Below are positions 11,791 to 23,791 of a stretch of 64,000 nucleotides of DNA, piece by piece. Both the position numbers and the translations under genes were made by a program. This DNA comes from Sanderia malayensis (lineage: Eukaryota > Cnidaria > Scyphozoa > Semaeostomeae > Pelagiidae). Below the pieces are notes generated by a model. The model did no database searches, was not told the origin of the DNA, and saw nothing but the letters and a program-made list of their open reading frames with translations. Location: contig RQOL01000906.1 in assembly GCA_013076295.1 (NCBI GenBank), positions 2,294,001 to 2,358,000 on the forward strand, written 5' to 3'. Every line of letters starts with the position of its first letter. The first letter of the stretch is position 1.

Positions 11791-14540
11791 CTGCAATCAA
11801 ACAGTAAAAATATCACTTGAATGACTGCCAAACAGAATTTTATGTGATGGTTACTTTTCCCCATTTGTCCAGCATCCAAAATAGCTTGAACTAAAAATAG
11901 CTTCCTGCTCTGCCATAAATAACTTGGCCACACAGTTTGGATGGTTTTTCTGATAACAGTGTTGTGGTCAGTTCTAGCACCTTCCCAAATAGCACAGTAG
12001 TGTGAAATTTGATCTATCAACCAGCCCCCTTGTCATGGTCAAAAAATGCCAGTTATGCTAAATCAAAGTCGCGCTTGGCAAAATTGCCAATATACAAAAA
12101 TAAGAGACCTTGGACAAGTCTCAATTTTGGGACAAACAAGCATTCGGGGAATCTGCAAAATTGCGCGAACAGTTTTTGACGTCAAAAATAGCGTGGGACA
12201 TTTTTTCCGCTTCCATTCTTGAAGCCGCTCATTGTGCAATGTCAGACCGAAGTTGCAATATACCTATCAAGTAATTTAATCGGTTGCGCTTTCTAAAGGT
12301 AGCGGTTTAATTAGAGGGTGTAACACTGCATCTATTGTTACATTGCCTCAAAGAAGCTTATGTACCGCTATATACCATGTGCCTTTGCCACAGATATACT
12401 CGTATCGTAGCATGACAATGCATATTCGCGTGACGTGACTAGTACCATCTTTAACGTTCACGATTCCTTCATTGACTGTGAAAAGCGGTGTTAAATTGGT
12501 TAAATACATTATTTCCTCTCTATTGTGTCTCTTCAATGCAATACAAACAGCAAATATAATTTCCGAATAGGCACCCCTATCATCTTGTTCTTCTTGACCT
12601 CACCACAGGGCATTCAAAGTGAGTCTTGGCCTCACGGGGCATTCAAAGTTAGGGTATTCCACCCTGTAAAGTTTGCCCGCTCTTTCCGCGACTGATTTAA
12701 CTGGTGGCAAAATAACACCAAATAACACCAGCTTAGCACCCCATTCACCCCCAGCAAGTGTTCAAAAGGAACAGAAAACGTTAGGTCATCCGAAAATTCT
12801 TCGATACCATAACCATACCCCCAGCAAATCATAAGTTTTGGTTTCCATGCTGCAGGCCATGTATAATATTGACAATGTCTATTGACCAATGAATCTTTAA
12901 ATATCTATCAGCACAGTAATAAATATTCTCATCTACAAATAGAGATATATTGTTTATTTATAGCAATCTCTTAAGTTGCTTAACTAAGATTGACAAGTTT
13001 ACTTAACACTTTGATTCGTGATGGGAAACCTCAAGAATGACCAAAAATGGTGAATAATGCAAGTCCTTCCTTCAAGATAAGACGCATTTCAGCACATTGC
13101 TAATGCTACTGTGTGATACCTTCAACACGATTTGTATGGTTAATATAACTAGTTTATTGGCTGGCTTGCCTCCTTGACTGTTTCTTCGTTATTCTCAAAG
13201 TTAGACTCCACATAAAACGTGTCAACTGCCTTTGATATTTGTCCTGGCTTGTAATGTTGGATGATCCCCTTGCTTCGATCATACGCATACCTAAGGGTCT
13301 ATAGGGCCTGCCCCAGAATTTTGTCCCTCAAAACACCAAAAAGCTCACCCATTAAACAATAGGTCTTTCACAAACTGATATTTTCCATTGAAGATATTGA
13401 CTTTTTTTGAAATGTCAATGTTTCTTTAAGCCAACATTGCCATGCACCCCTCGGTCAAAACAAGGCAAAAATATCGGGCACATGAATGGTTACTGCATTA
13501 AAAGATACCGTAGCCGAAGCTTCTTGTTTGTGAACGTGTAGAATAACATAAACATAATTATGAGAGCTGTGTGCGAATTATTGTTAATCGTAATTGATTG
13601 TTCCGTAAAGGAAATCGTGGGAATAGCTTGAGTCTGTCGGATAGATACAGACAGGATCAGTGTGAGCTGCGGGTGAACCCACTACACTATCGAACAGTGG
13701 TATGTTTATATCAGATCAGAGAAAATACAATGTTAATATCGCATGCCACTGGCTGATCATCCCAGCATGGAAAGAAGCGATGAAAAAAGATCGTAGCAAA
13801 CAGCCGCGGGCACTCAGACGAGGTTTTATTCATTGTAGGATCATCCTGATTGGCTAAAAGAATTTGTTTTCTTCTGTCTTGTTTTAGGAGCATTGTTTCA
13901 CTTGGATTGTAAATTGAATAAAGCAGCGAAACAGTGAGTTCAGATGTGACCAATTGTCTTTTCGACTACTGATATGATGCTATATTTTCACCTGTCATTC
14001 CACTGGATAATCTTATGAGTCATAAAGAAGATCTCGGCTGGTTGAGTTTATATAATTATTTTTCTCGACGTTGTTGTCGAGAAGAACACGCGACTGTTTG
14101 AATCGGCCTGTGTGCATTTTGAAATACAAACAACGACACAGTAGCAGAGACGCTTAGAACATTTCAGTGGTTGATTTAAAGCGCGTCTTCACTTATGAAC
14201 AGCATTCCATTGCATATACCACTGATGGTATTTTCTGATGAACATTACTAGACATTATTTTCCTCGGTGTATAGGCCGTGCAATTTATGAACAACAACTT
14301 CATCAAAGTGTTTTGCATTCGGTGGTTCTATTGAGAATCTCGAGGAATTAGCGACACAATCAGAGATCGCTTGTTTACTTTCTCAAGCTAGCAATAAAAT
14401 ACAACCCAAGGAGGTATATAGTGACGGAGAGGACAAGAGGTTTTCGTGATCAATCACAGAGTAGCTAAATCGAAGGAAATCCTGTGCATTAAATAGTACA
14501 TTGGGTCACGTAAATACACTGTATTTAAAATATATTGATC
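11791..14540. other. Largely featureless intergenic region
   Basis: Apart from the possible sulfotransferase loop remnant near 11900-11945, I find no supportable gene. Open frames at 12348-12536, 12632-12889 and 13711-13953 (minus) show no recognisable domains or convincing splice context. A short duplicated phrase, GGGCATTCAAAG, occurs at 12607 and 12637. The last 400 bp presumably contain the promoter and leader of the DC-STAMP-domain gene. Confidence 0.5.
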
Positions 14541-17096
14541 ATGTTAAAGAATTATTTCAAAGTTATTGAAGATTTTCAATCTTCCACTTGTCACGATGGT
14601 GATGAGAGTTTATCGAAGGAGCCTTCTGGTGATCTCAAAGCGATATCGGTTGAAAAGGGAGAAATAATCATGGATGTTAAGGAGTGTGTTGGTGATAGTG
14701 AATGGGTGATAGGCAAAGAGCTGGTAACGCAAAAAATGGGCAAAATACCACGCAAATGTATTGAAATGTTACAAGATACTGACGAAGGCAATGTCGAGGT
14801 AGATGGTGAAAAAAGTGGGTCACACAAAGACACGAAGCGGTGTGGTAGTTCCACTGATTCGTCCAACGAAAAGCGAGTCAGTTCACCAGCAGTAGAAGGA
14901 AAAGGGGTGAATACCACGCCCAAAAGAGCATCACTTGGGGGTAAGGCAAAAGGGAAACAGGTTCCACCCCCACCACCACCAACAAAAACACGAGTAGTCT
15001 CAGCCCCACCAGGCCAAACTGAAGTGGCCCAACCCGTAGCACCGCCCAGGCAGAGAAAAAGCAATTGCGAAAGCGATTCATTTCGCTCGCGGGGGTCAGA
15101 CGAGGGCTACAATAGCAGCAGCCATTACAGTGGAGAGAAACCAGCAGTCAGTGAGCCGATAGTCAATCCCATTGCAACAACAACAACTACAGGCTATTGC
15201 AATGCTACCACGAGTGACGCTCCACAATTGAGCAGTTTCAAAGATACTGCGAGTCCGAAGAGCGTCGTCATCCAAAGCCCCCGGCCATCTATAACAGACG
15301 CCGACGGCTATGAGATTCCGATTTTTACACAAAGATCCAGCATCGCAAATGGAGAAGTCGCGTCGTCTGATGAGAAAGGCGTTACGTTGAAGTTCATTTT
15401 CAATCGCAAGAGCACGGCATTCGAGGAGAAATCGCCGGAGAAGGAGACACTAAACGCCATCGGCGAGTATGCAGAGTCGGCTTACGAAACCTGGTCGACG
15501 GATCCGAAAAACTCAACACCGAACCCGAAAACGAGCGCCCGACGTGAGAAGATTCTCGTCACTGTATTCATGGCGGTGAGTCTGCTTTTATCTCTCGGCA
15601 TTTTCTTTCTGATGTTGTTCGTTGGTCGCGTTCCTCCGCTTCTTTGTTTCACGGTTTCCGTCAATATATTCGCAATATTATGCATCGGTCTGTTGACAAC
15701 GGAGAACAAGCGATGGCTGTGCATCGGGTCATTGTTGGTCCCTTGTCTATTCTCAAACAAGGTCAAGATTGGCTTGTGCGTTACACTCTGTGCTTTCATC
15801 GTTGCCGCTCCGGTATGCAACTTCTCGAGTAACATGGAGCTGGTTCTGCGTTGTAAAAATCGCGCGGCGAAAACCCAGCCTATCAACAAAACAACAGACA
15901 ACGCTGAAACGCTGGACAGAAACATTCCGCGCGGTGATCCAATTACAATTGTACAACGGTTGCCCAAGGCATCACAGCGAGCCAATACAACAGTGAGCAA
16001 CATGCATGGAAGCGCAGAACTGCGCATTGCCTGCGTCACAGCCCTCAGGGCTGCTATTTCAACCAGCCTCGATTCCAACTGCAGCAAAGATAGTCTCTGT
16101 CCGTCAAATGTTTTAAAGCCTCGTATTCAAGAGATCTGCAGAAACTTGAGCGTAAACGAGATGAAGAAACCGCTGGCCACGTTTAGTCAGATTAAAATCA
16201 ATCAAAACGACTCATTCACAAAGTTACAAGACACGCTGTTGCAACTTCTACCTTTGCTACTGTTGCTGATTCTCCACGAGGCCTATCGGTACAACAGAGA
16301 CTACCTGTCGAACAAAGAGATGGATAATGTTTACATTACGGGCAAGTTGAAAGCCTTGGACTGTGAGCGCAAGAATCGCGGAATGCGTAACAAACTGTTT
16401 CCATTAAGAAAGCTGGAATTTCGTAAATACGTGCTACCGTCGTTCTTCTTGCAAACAAGCCGAGAAACCAGATCGGTCCTCACGTGGTTGATTATATGGT
16501 TTGTGCTAGGCGTGTGCGTGCTTCTCGTCATCCTACTCGACAAATACATCTACAATGCTTTGGTATTCATGTACGAAGATTCCCAAGCACTTGCCAGTTG
16601 CGACATGAAGTTCAAAGCGATTGGCGTGAACATGATTTATTCACTGTGCTTCATTCTGGCCATACTGCTAATCGCCGTCATCATACAGAGCTACATCCTG
16701 CGCGCCAGAAGCCGCATATGCTCGTTCTTCTATCCAAAAGTCGAATCGGCCCGCGGCGTCTATTTGTACCACAAGATCCTGCACGATCGGCTGCAGTTTT
16801 GGAAGGCATGTCGTGAACGAGGCTGTACTCTCTCCGAGGCCAGGAGGACGCGCTGGAAGATTGGGATTGGGCACAAAATCTATAGGGTGATGCCGCTCGT
16901 GGTGCAGCGCGCGTTGAAAAAGCTCTTCATCTATCGGTGCATGATATGCGATTCACTGACATGCAGGAAGAGTTTCGTATGCACAGACCAAGAGTGCTAC
17001 GCGACTTTCTGCTACGAGTGCTACATTGATATGGGCCAAACGTGCATCAGCTGTCGTCCACATGGCATCCGGGACTCCGTGTTTACGTCCGTCTAG
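14541..17096 (+). CDS. DC-STAMP-domain membrane protein with C-terminal RING-like zinc finger (DCST1/2-like), intronless
   Basis: One uninterrupted ORF of 851 aa; the first ATG after the upstream stop is at 14541. Residues 1-335 are polar, low-complexity and Ser/Thr/Pro-rich, with a run of six prolines near 141. Hydrophobic segments follow at about 338-362, 366-388, 393-427, 564-585, 645-670 and 698-720. The region from about 600 to 790, including LRKLEFRKYVLPSFF and a FFYPKVESARGVYLYHKIL block, is typical of the DC-STAMP domain. The C-terminus (about 799-840) is Cys-rich, with CMIC, CTDQEC, CYEC and CISC pairs, matching the RING-like finger of DCST1-type proteins. Family members (DCST1/2, fly Sneaky, worm SPE-42/49) are sperm membrane proteins needed for fertilisation. 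The long disordered N-terminus and the lack of introns are unusual here and suggest a retrocopy origin. DCST1 versus DCST2 is not resolved. Confidence 0.85.
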   Translation: MLKNYFKVIEDFQSSTCHDGDESLSKEPSGDLKAISVEKGEIIMDVKECVGDSEWVIGKELVTQKMGKIPRKCIEMLQDTDEGNVEVDGEKSGSHKDTKRCGSSTDSSNEKRVSSPAVEGKGVNTTPKRASLGGKAKGKQVPPPPPPTKTRVVSAPPGQTEVAQPVAPPRQRKSNCESDSFRSRGSDEGYNSSSHYSGEKPAVSEPIVNPIATTTTTGYCNATTSDAPQLSSFKDTASPKSVVIQSPRPSITDADGYEIPIFTQRSSIANGEVASSDEKGVTLKFIFNRKSTAFEEKSPEKETLNAIGEYAESAYETWSTDPKNSTPNPKTSARREKILVTVFMAVSLLLSLGIFFLMLFVGRVPPLLCFTVSVNIFAILCIGLLTTENKRWLCIGSLLVPCLFSNKVKIGLCVTLCAFIVAAPVCNFSSNMELVLRCKNRAAKTQPINKTTDNAETLDRNIPRGDPITIVQRLPKASQRANTTVSNMHGSAELRIACVTALRAAISTSLDSNCSKDSLCPSNVLKPRIQEICRNLSVNEMKKPLATFSQIKINQNDSFTKLQDTLLQLLPLLLLLILHEAYRYNRDYLSNKEMDNVYITGKLKALDCERKNRGMRNKLFPLRKLEFRKYVLPSFFLQTSRETRSVLTWLIIWFVLGVCVLLVILLDKYIYNALVFMYEDSQALASCDMKFKAIGVNMIYSLCFILAILLIAVIIQSYILRARSRICSFFYPKVESARGVYLYHKILHDRLQFWKACRERGCTLSEARRTRWKIGIGHKIYRVMPLVVQRALKKLFIYRCMICDSLTCRKSFVCTDQECYATFCYECYIDMGQTCISCRPHGIRDSVFTSV

Positions 17097-17789
17097 TTGG
17101 GCCTGGTCAACGTGGCTTTCTAAATGTTTCAGCTGCCATCGGAAATCAAACCGTGGATATTGCCAAATCAAACGATTCTATGTTTAGAACTTTCTCATCG
17201 CACTGTCAATACAGATGTCTTAATTATAGCTATATAGCATTGATGTCTGGTTCAGCCATCGTATGAAACCAAGAAGGATGGATATGTATACACGTGCGTG
17301 GCACTAATGATACTGGTGTGTCGCATTCTAGCAATATTTTTCATGATATTCATCGCCATCGTATGGGAGGACTAAGAAGGATGTATCGGAAGCCAGATAC
17401 GGGCGACTAATGTCTCAGGTGTGGCAGAATAACTTATATTTGAGAACGCTTATATCTATTTTTATTTATTTATTTTTAAATCCATCATACCAACACCGGT
17501 AGACTGCTTAGCTGGGTTAAATCTTTAAGATTCTTGTTAATGTGTTAGATTGATAAGTTTCAGTTGTTGTTATTATCGTTATGATTAATATTTGTATTGA
17601 TAGAAGAACCTGGTCAATTATCGTCAATATTCGCCATTAAAAATGGCGAAAAGTTTACAGTGCACAAGAAAACGCTTGAAATTCGGGTAAAGCGAACTAT
17701 GACCTTTCCATTGAACTGTACAGTGATTGTGCCTCACAGTACAATCTAATGTCGAACAGAGATTTAGCCAACAGAATAACTAATTTGGT
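17097..17789. other. 3' flank of the DC-STAMP-domain gene
   Basis: AT-rich sequence containing the probable 3' UTR. A T/A-rich low-complexity patch (TTTATTTATTTATTTTTAAA) is at 17459-17479. No further gene is seen. Confidence 0.4.
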
Positions 17790-17979
17790 TACCGTATTTT
17801 CTCTAATAAGCGCCGGGCGCTTATTAAATATTTTGCAAAATTAGAAACATATTTTTCAAAATTATTTGAAGCAAACAATGAAAATTCAAGAATTAGTTCA
17901 CACTTGTTGATTTTAAGGTGGGCGCTTATTGGAGGGGGCGGTTAAAAGAGGGTGGGCGCTAATTAGAAGAAATACGGTA
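17790..17979. mobile_element. MITE-like element, family A copy 1
   Basis: A 190-bp element bounded by TACCGTATTTT on the left and AAATACGGTA on the right. The terminal inverted repeats extend imperfectly into TCTAATAAGCGC on the left and GCTAATTAGAAG on the right. A second, left-truncated copy lies at 36851-37021. No coding capacity. Confidence 0.7.
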
Positions 17980-20207
17980 TCTTGAAGATTCGTTGTATAT
18001 TCGAATTCCACAGAGACACCGCACATTTTTCAACGATCGATAGTGCAACAGCTAATAATGTGTATGTTTTGCATTAGAATTCTGATGTCACGTGAATCAC
18101 TAATTGTTTTACGGAAAATCGATTAGGATATTGATATTTGCAATGAAGAATAGGCTGATAGGTTTAAGATTTAAGATCCATGTTGAAACTGTGGGTGATC
18201 GTGCGCAATTCTCTTAGGGAACAATCGCATGCTAACAAACCTTAGAAGGAAAGCCTAATTGAGAAAAACTATCGCACTAACCGCCGTATTATACTAAATA
18301 CACGGCACGACGCTTAATTAATTGAAGAATTTTGTTTTTGGAGTGCAGCAGCAATTGATCATCATTTTCATTGAGCATTATAACCCACGTAAAAGTATCA
18401 GGCTTCTTACACATTGAAAGTGAGCTAAATTATCAATTGCAGCTAATTAATAATTTCTCAATGCACTCTCTTTGTTGCGATTATTTAAGAAATTTGTGAG
18501 CGCTTTTTATTAGATTTATAATTACCACTAACAGATTTTATTATATTATATTTTAGATTTTATTACTAGATTATTTTAGGTTCGGCTTTTAAGAAATGAG
18601 TGTTGCTTTATTAAATATGTGTTTTGTTTTTCAAAATGCTCTTCTCGCACTCTCGAGCTTCTCCGGTACAAGTAAAGTTGAACCTCGATAAGTTTACTGC
18701 CATCCAATTCGAACTCATCATTGTCTCGAACATTTTACTGCCATATGCCTTGTTTTGCTTTTCGATTGACTTAGTTTTAGTTTGAATCTCATCACTCGAA
18801 CTCTCATGACATATACTTCGCTCAAACTAACCTAAATCAGGGTGTCCATAAAATGTCTCATAACTTGGGACGTTTTCAGATGTTCTGCTTACTCTGTGGC
18901 TGACCCCTACTTGCGGTTCTCCCTGCATTTCCGCACGTTTCATTCTTATTTTACTACAATTAGTTCCTTCGTTTCTGCAGCAACCAAAAAGGATTCCATT
19001 ATATCTTTTATGATCATTGTTTATCCAAAGGACATCCAACATAATACATCACTGTGTGCGATTGATATTTGCCAAACAACCGGGACATTTCTCTCCATCA
19101 TGTTTCTCCTTCTTTTGTACCAGCACCCAAATACAACCAAGCACCAACTCATGTCGTTACTCGAGCGACAATTAAGCACCAAAAACATTCAGTATAAAGG
19201 CAACAGTTTCCTCGTAACTCGCAACAGATGTTTGCTTGGTCTGCATGGACTACGTCATTTTGTTGTTGTGCAATTTCAAAACAATTGAAAGGCTGTCTAA
19301 CAAGATTCAATGTTGATTCTCAAAAGCTATCGCAGCACTGAGATGGGCAAAGTTCAACACACCTTAACAGTCCACAGACTCCCCCCGTAGGGGCATTCCA
19401 AGCACCAATACAAACATATTCAAATGCAGCTGATAAGCCAGGGAGTACTTGTTCCTAAAAAATCGTCTCATAAACAGCAAATCCCAACTTAAACATTCAT
19501 TGTTTAGTTCAAATTAATTACAGACAGCTATCATTGCATTGGTTCATCGATTCACAGAGGGTGGAAAAATTGCAAACGGCCACCAAAACTAAGTAAAATT
19601 AATCCTGTGAACAGATCAATATTTTCGGAGAAGAAGGAATCGTTCCAGAAGATACGTATTAAGACAGCGATTGCAAAGGTAAGGATATTACAGTTGCTTC
19701 AATTCAAGTTCCAACCATTACTTTAAATCAAACAGACAATTCAACGCAAGTCAACTCATGGGTACGAAGTTCCAATTAAAAGCATAAATTCAAACACTTC
19801 CTCGCATAGTACTATCAATTTGTTATCAGGTTTTCAACTTATTTCAAGCCACAGTTACTCGTCTCTACTTAAACCTAACTCATTGGTCGTGACAAAATTC
19901 AACCGTGCCCTCCTTGTCATACTTCATTAAGAAGAATTCTCTGACACAGTTCAAAACTGCGTAGCCATATCGGTTGTGTAATTTCATTGTTAGTGCGCTA
20001 AGCTTCGATGCCTTAAAGTCCATGCCTTCACTGCGTAAAACCCACACACGGTCAGAGCCACAAAATACAAGAAGGCAAAACTCGGTAAATGAGTAACTGG
20101 GATTCTCGGGGTAAATGTTTGCATTAACGGGACAAACATTGATATCTATCACAACTGAAGTTGTTATACAGTATATTAACATTCACAATTACTTCTCAGC
20201 AATAAAA
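17980..20207. other. Intergenic region with a decayed Tigger-like relic
   Basis: No supportable gene. Near 18675-18700 AGTTGAACCTCGATAAGTTT matches the end of the intact MITE at 41308-41465, followed by several degenerate TCGAACTC phrases up to about 18815. The 148-codon open frame at 18842-19288 (+) and the ORF at 19880-20182 (-) have no recognisable domain, so I leave both uncalled. Confidence 0.4.
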
Positions 20208-21143
20208 ATGGCAAATATCAGAGTGAGGTTCAGAATTGAGTACAAAGGTAACAGAGACGATGTCGATACGCCACATCCAATGACAATCGAACTTCCACAT
20301 GGCTCCTCAATCATCGATTTGCTGAACAATGCAACCCATCTGCATTCAAAGTAAGTTCCTCATAACTGATACTGAAATGTTCTACTATTCTCCTTTTCAC
20401 ACCAGTCTGAAGAAGTTGCCTCTCATCTCAGTCCAAGATGGTACATTTTAATCATATTCACGAAAGAATTCATCCAACATATCCATACTTAATCACTTCT
20501 CTTGTTCCAACTACATAACAAGTCCCAAAAAGTCCTGCTGCAATCATTAATCCTCCTATCGTAGCAACCCTAAAGTCCAGCATTTCAAACACCCCAATAG
20601 TTATGGTTTCACAGTCTCACATTAGCAATCTGATGTTCCAATTATTCCAGCGGTTCTCCAGTCCCGAAACCTCTCTTATTCAAGCAGCTCTGGTATACAA
20701 CTCCTTTTCATAGTATCCAACTTCTACTATTCCGCAAAAGTTCTTCAATCCTTGTAATCCATAGCAAATAGTCTCGTATTCATCTTGATCAAACAATCCC
20801 AAAGTCAGTCTCACACCCATCCTAACACTCCTCAAAAATTGACGACTTCCTACCTCAAAGTAATGCCACGTGTCTTCAAATTTTCAGTTTTGGCTTTACA
20901 ACCTTTTACAAGCCCCAAGTACACGGAGACGTAGTGACGTCAATGTGTTCGATCCTCAACGACGAAGAGCCAGACATGAGATGGATATTTTACAGTCCAG
21001 CGCAGCACTGTCTGGACAAGCTTCCCGGACACGTCAAATTAACAATTGGTGAAGAGATTGTGGCAAGGTATGAAAAGCTGGAAGACTTCAGGGAAGACCA
21101 GAAGACCCAGCTCGGACTTTTGCCAGAGAAGAAAGGACATTAG
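20208..21143 (+). CDS. Small DUF4430 / transcobalamin-C-terminal-like domain protein
   Basis: Two exons, 20208-20350 and 20888-21143, joined in phase across a clear GTAAGT donor and TTTTCAG acceptor, give 132 aa. The layout fits the DUF4430 fold found at the C-terminus of transcobalamin/intrinsic factor and as stand-alone domains: an N-terminal strand (RVRFRIEYKG); a GSSIIDLLNNA segment like the family's GSTVLDVL helix start; FGFTTFYKP; MRWIFYSP like the characteristic W-x-F/Y-Y strand; and a closing GEEIVARYEKL like DGDEIEWRYE. There is no signal peptide and no helical cobalamin-binding domain, so a B12-binding role should not be assumed. The ATG at 20208 is the first Met in frame with these motifs. 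The family call is from pattern only. Confidence 0.6.
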
Positions 21144-21739
21144 AAACATAAACAGTTTCTTTTTTAAATACTCTCTCGTTTAAATACATTGGCTTGTTGA
21201 TAGTCTATTTGTTTTGCGATTCACTCTTAGCTTAATGGGTGTGAAAACAAGAGTAATTATAACTTTATAAAGATGATCAATTTTTCAATTAGTTAATCGT
21301 AGATTTCTGTATAATCAATTGGTTAAACGTGAATCCAAAGTGAATCCTTCACCATCCGAAATAATCTCAACTAATCCTCTTTGATAAAAATACTAATCAT
21401 AGACAAGAGGTTTAAAGGGGTGGAGCCGTACGCCGGACACAAAAATCACGAGAAGAAGTATTTCCTATAAGACAGACAATTGACCCTTTTTAGACGCTTA
21501 TCTTGATTGAATTGTCGAAAGTCAGAAATCTTACCTTTCCAAAGATTATACCGACCCCCCTCACTACGTCCCTGGTGTGTTGGGGTATTTATCGCCAAAC
21601 AAATAAACAATAAAAACTGCAAAATTTAAGGGTAAAAGAGAAATAAAATCACATTCTATTTCAAAATTACACTGACGACGTACCTTAAAAGTGTTTCAAA
21701 AAAATGTTGCAATGAAGAAAGCTCAAATGAGAATATATT
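21144..21739. other. Short convergent intergenic region
   Basis: Holds the 3' ends of the DUF4430-like gene and of the SLC46-type gene. AT-rich, with no gene or repeat recognised. Confidence 0.4.
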
Positions 21740-23791
21740 TCAAGAAGAATAGTTGATGGATTCGTCACCTGTTTGATCACGATGTGACGCGTGATTATGG
21801 ATATTATCCACACTTTCTTCTGTACCATCTTCATCAAAATTCTGATATTTCATGGGCTTGTCTGTCTGTCTCAAATACCTAAAGAAAAGGAATAGTAATT
21901 GGCATACCTGTGTCTGTAAGTCTTGGTATCTTTAAAAGCTAAATCAAAGGTTGGAAAGAATCGTTTACATCCAACACCTGAATAGATAAAAAATGCCCAC
22001 TTCAATATGCAAGGCAACACACAATAATCCTGGTATGAAAGCTACTTACAAGCAAAGAACCATTGGAACAAAGAGAGTCAGTGACATCATAAAGAAACAA
22101 AAACCGGGATGCCATGAAACTGTAGCTGAGTAAATGTTGTTAAACAACAAGGAGGCAGCAAGTGAACAAAGCACTTCTATTGTTGCATTCACCGAGAATA
22201 AGGCACCTGAAAAAAGAAGATATTTGTAGATTCAACATCATTGTACACTATTTTACTGTTCTATATCTCCAATGACAATTCTAATACAATAGATGTTATT
22301 GGATATTCAAGATATCCTTACCTTGCTGGTCCTTCCCAACAATTTTGGACATCAATGATCGAATGCATGGTATACTTAAACCACCGAGCAAGTCAAGAAA
22401 TGGAACTACAATGAAAAAGATGCTTTAATTTAAACCTGAGCCATTGTAAATGGCAAAAATTGGATGAAGAAATCCAGTCGAGGCATGATAAATTGACTAT
22501 GTACTGTTTAAATGGCATGAAATTGAGAATGAAATTTACAAACCGACAAAGAGCATCCATAGTTTTGTTGACAATCCAAGAACGATAAACATCAGCATAG
22601 TTCCACACAGACTGATAATTGTTATTGTATAGTCCTTGAGCTTGAGCACACGGATAAAGAGAGGAGAGCAAGACAGTACACCAATGCCACGATAAAGCAT
22701 TGAGACTGCAAGAAAGTACCCAACCATTGACGGCTTGAAAGACAATGGACGATGAATTGAGAATAATACTTTCACTGTGTTTGAGCCAACAAACACTGAA
22801 AGAGAAAAAGTATATTGCTTCAGAAAGATGATAAATTGATGTATTGAGGAGGCTTTTGAGTTCTGAGGGGCTTAGTTTTGAAGTCTCAAAACTTGAGCTT
22901 TGAGGCATTCAACTAAAGTCTTGAGGTAAATTCTACATAAATGACACAACAATGCATCTTATACAGCTCACGTAACTCACCCATTAACCCAAAGAAGAAT
23001 GCAACCAGAAGCAAAAGAAGATTTTTTCTCTTTGAATTCGGTCTTTTTTGCGCAAAAACTTTAACAGCCTGTATGACCTGCCTACGACTACAGCATGAAG
23101 CTAAACTCTCCTGGGAGATGACTTTCCTTTCTGAGATGTAAGACTCATTGACTAAGAAAATCACATAGAGTAGATTGAGAGTCTGAAGTCCAAAGACAAC
23201 CAGATATGTCTTAAAGTAACCCACATGGTCAACCATAACACCACCAATTAGTTCACCCACGCAGCCTCCTAAGAATGTCATTGACTCCAGTATAGTCAAA
23301 CGAAGTGTTCTGTTCTTCTCTGTTGTTATATCAGACATGTAGGCAAATACGGCCATGAGAACCATTGCAAAACTCCCAAAGAAGCCAGACACGCTCACAC
23401 CAAACATCATATAAGCAACATTCCACTGCATAAAATACGCATTCAACGTCATTGATATTGCATCAATCGCATTGCCAATTAAGGGGAGAATCATGAAGAA
23501 TTTCCTGCCAACTTTATCTGACATTGGACCGAAAGCCAGGGCAGCGGTTGCAGATGGTAGTGTCAGTGCAACATTAAAATACAACATCCATTTGGAAGTT
23601 GCGGCCTGCACGATGTTTTCCTGGTCTTTAAAGTGTCTATTTTCTTTTATCACATCGCACACTGAACTGTTGTACTTAACTTGACATAATTTTTCATAAA
23701 CCAACTGTTCTGTTATTGGAAATGACAAAAATGTGCAAAGCATGAATGTAAAAAGGACAGGCTCTACGGTCACGAGATTTGGCCTAGACAT
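21740..23791 (-). CDS. SLC46-type major facilitator transporter (proton-coupled folate transporter family)
   Basis: Five exons (22981-23791, 22544-22795, 22322-22405, 22050-22206, 21740-21878) splice in phase to 480 aa, close to SLC46A1 (459 aa). The N-terminus (VEPVLFTFMLCTFLSFP) and the extracellular loop with EKLC...YNSSVC are typical of SLC46 proteins. N41 is a potential N-glycosylation site. The MFS signature GPMSDKVGRK is at residues 88-97, and about 11-12 hydrophobic segments can be counted, followed by a ~45-residue polar cytoplasmic tail. SLC46 members carry folates, siderophores or muropeptide-like substrates with protons across plasma or lysosomal membranes; the substrate here is unknown. 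The start codon at 23791 is the first true ATG; the frame extends upstream only through a TTG. Confidence 0.88.

Noticed and set aside
14591..16874. Several long open frames antisense or frame-shifted to the DC-STAMP gene, up to 201 codons
   Set aside because: Shadows of a GC-richer coding sequence, with no domains of their own.
18842..19288. 148-codon open frame (+) in the intergenic region
   Set aside because: No recognisable domain or motif on either strand. A decayed transposase was considered, but no DDE-type motif could be identified.
19880..20182. 100-codon open frame (-) upstream of the DUF4430-like gene
   Set aside because: No domain, no clear splice partners, and it overlaps the presumed promoter of the plus-strand gene.
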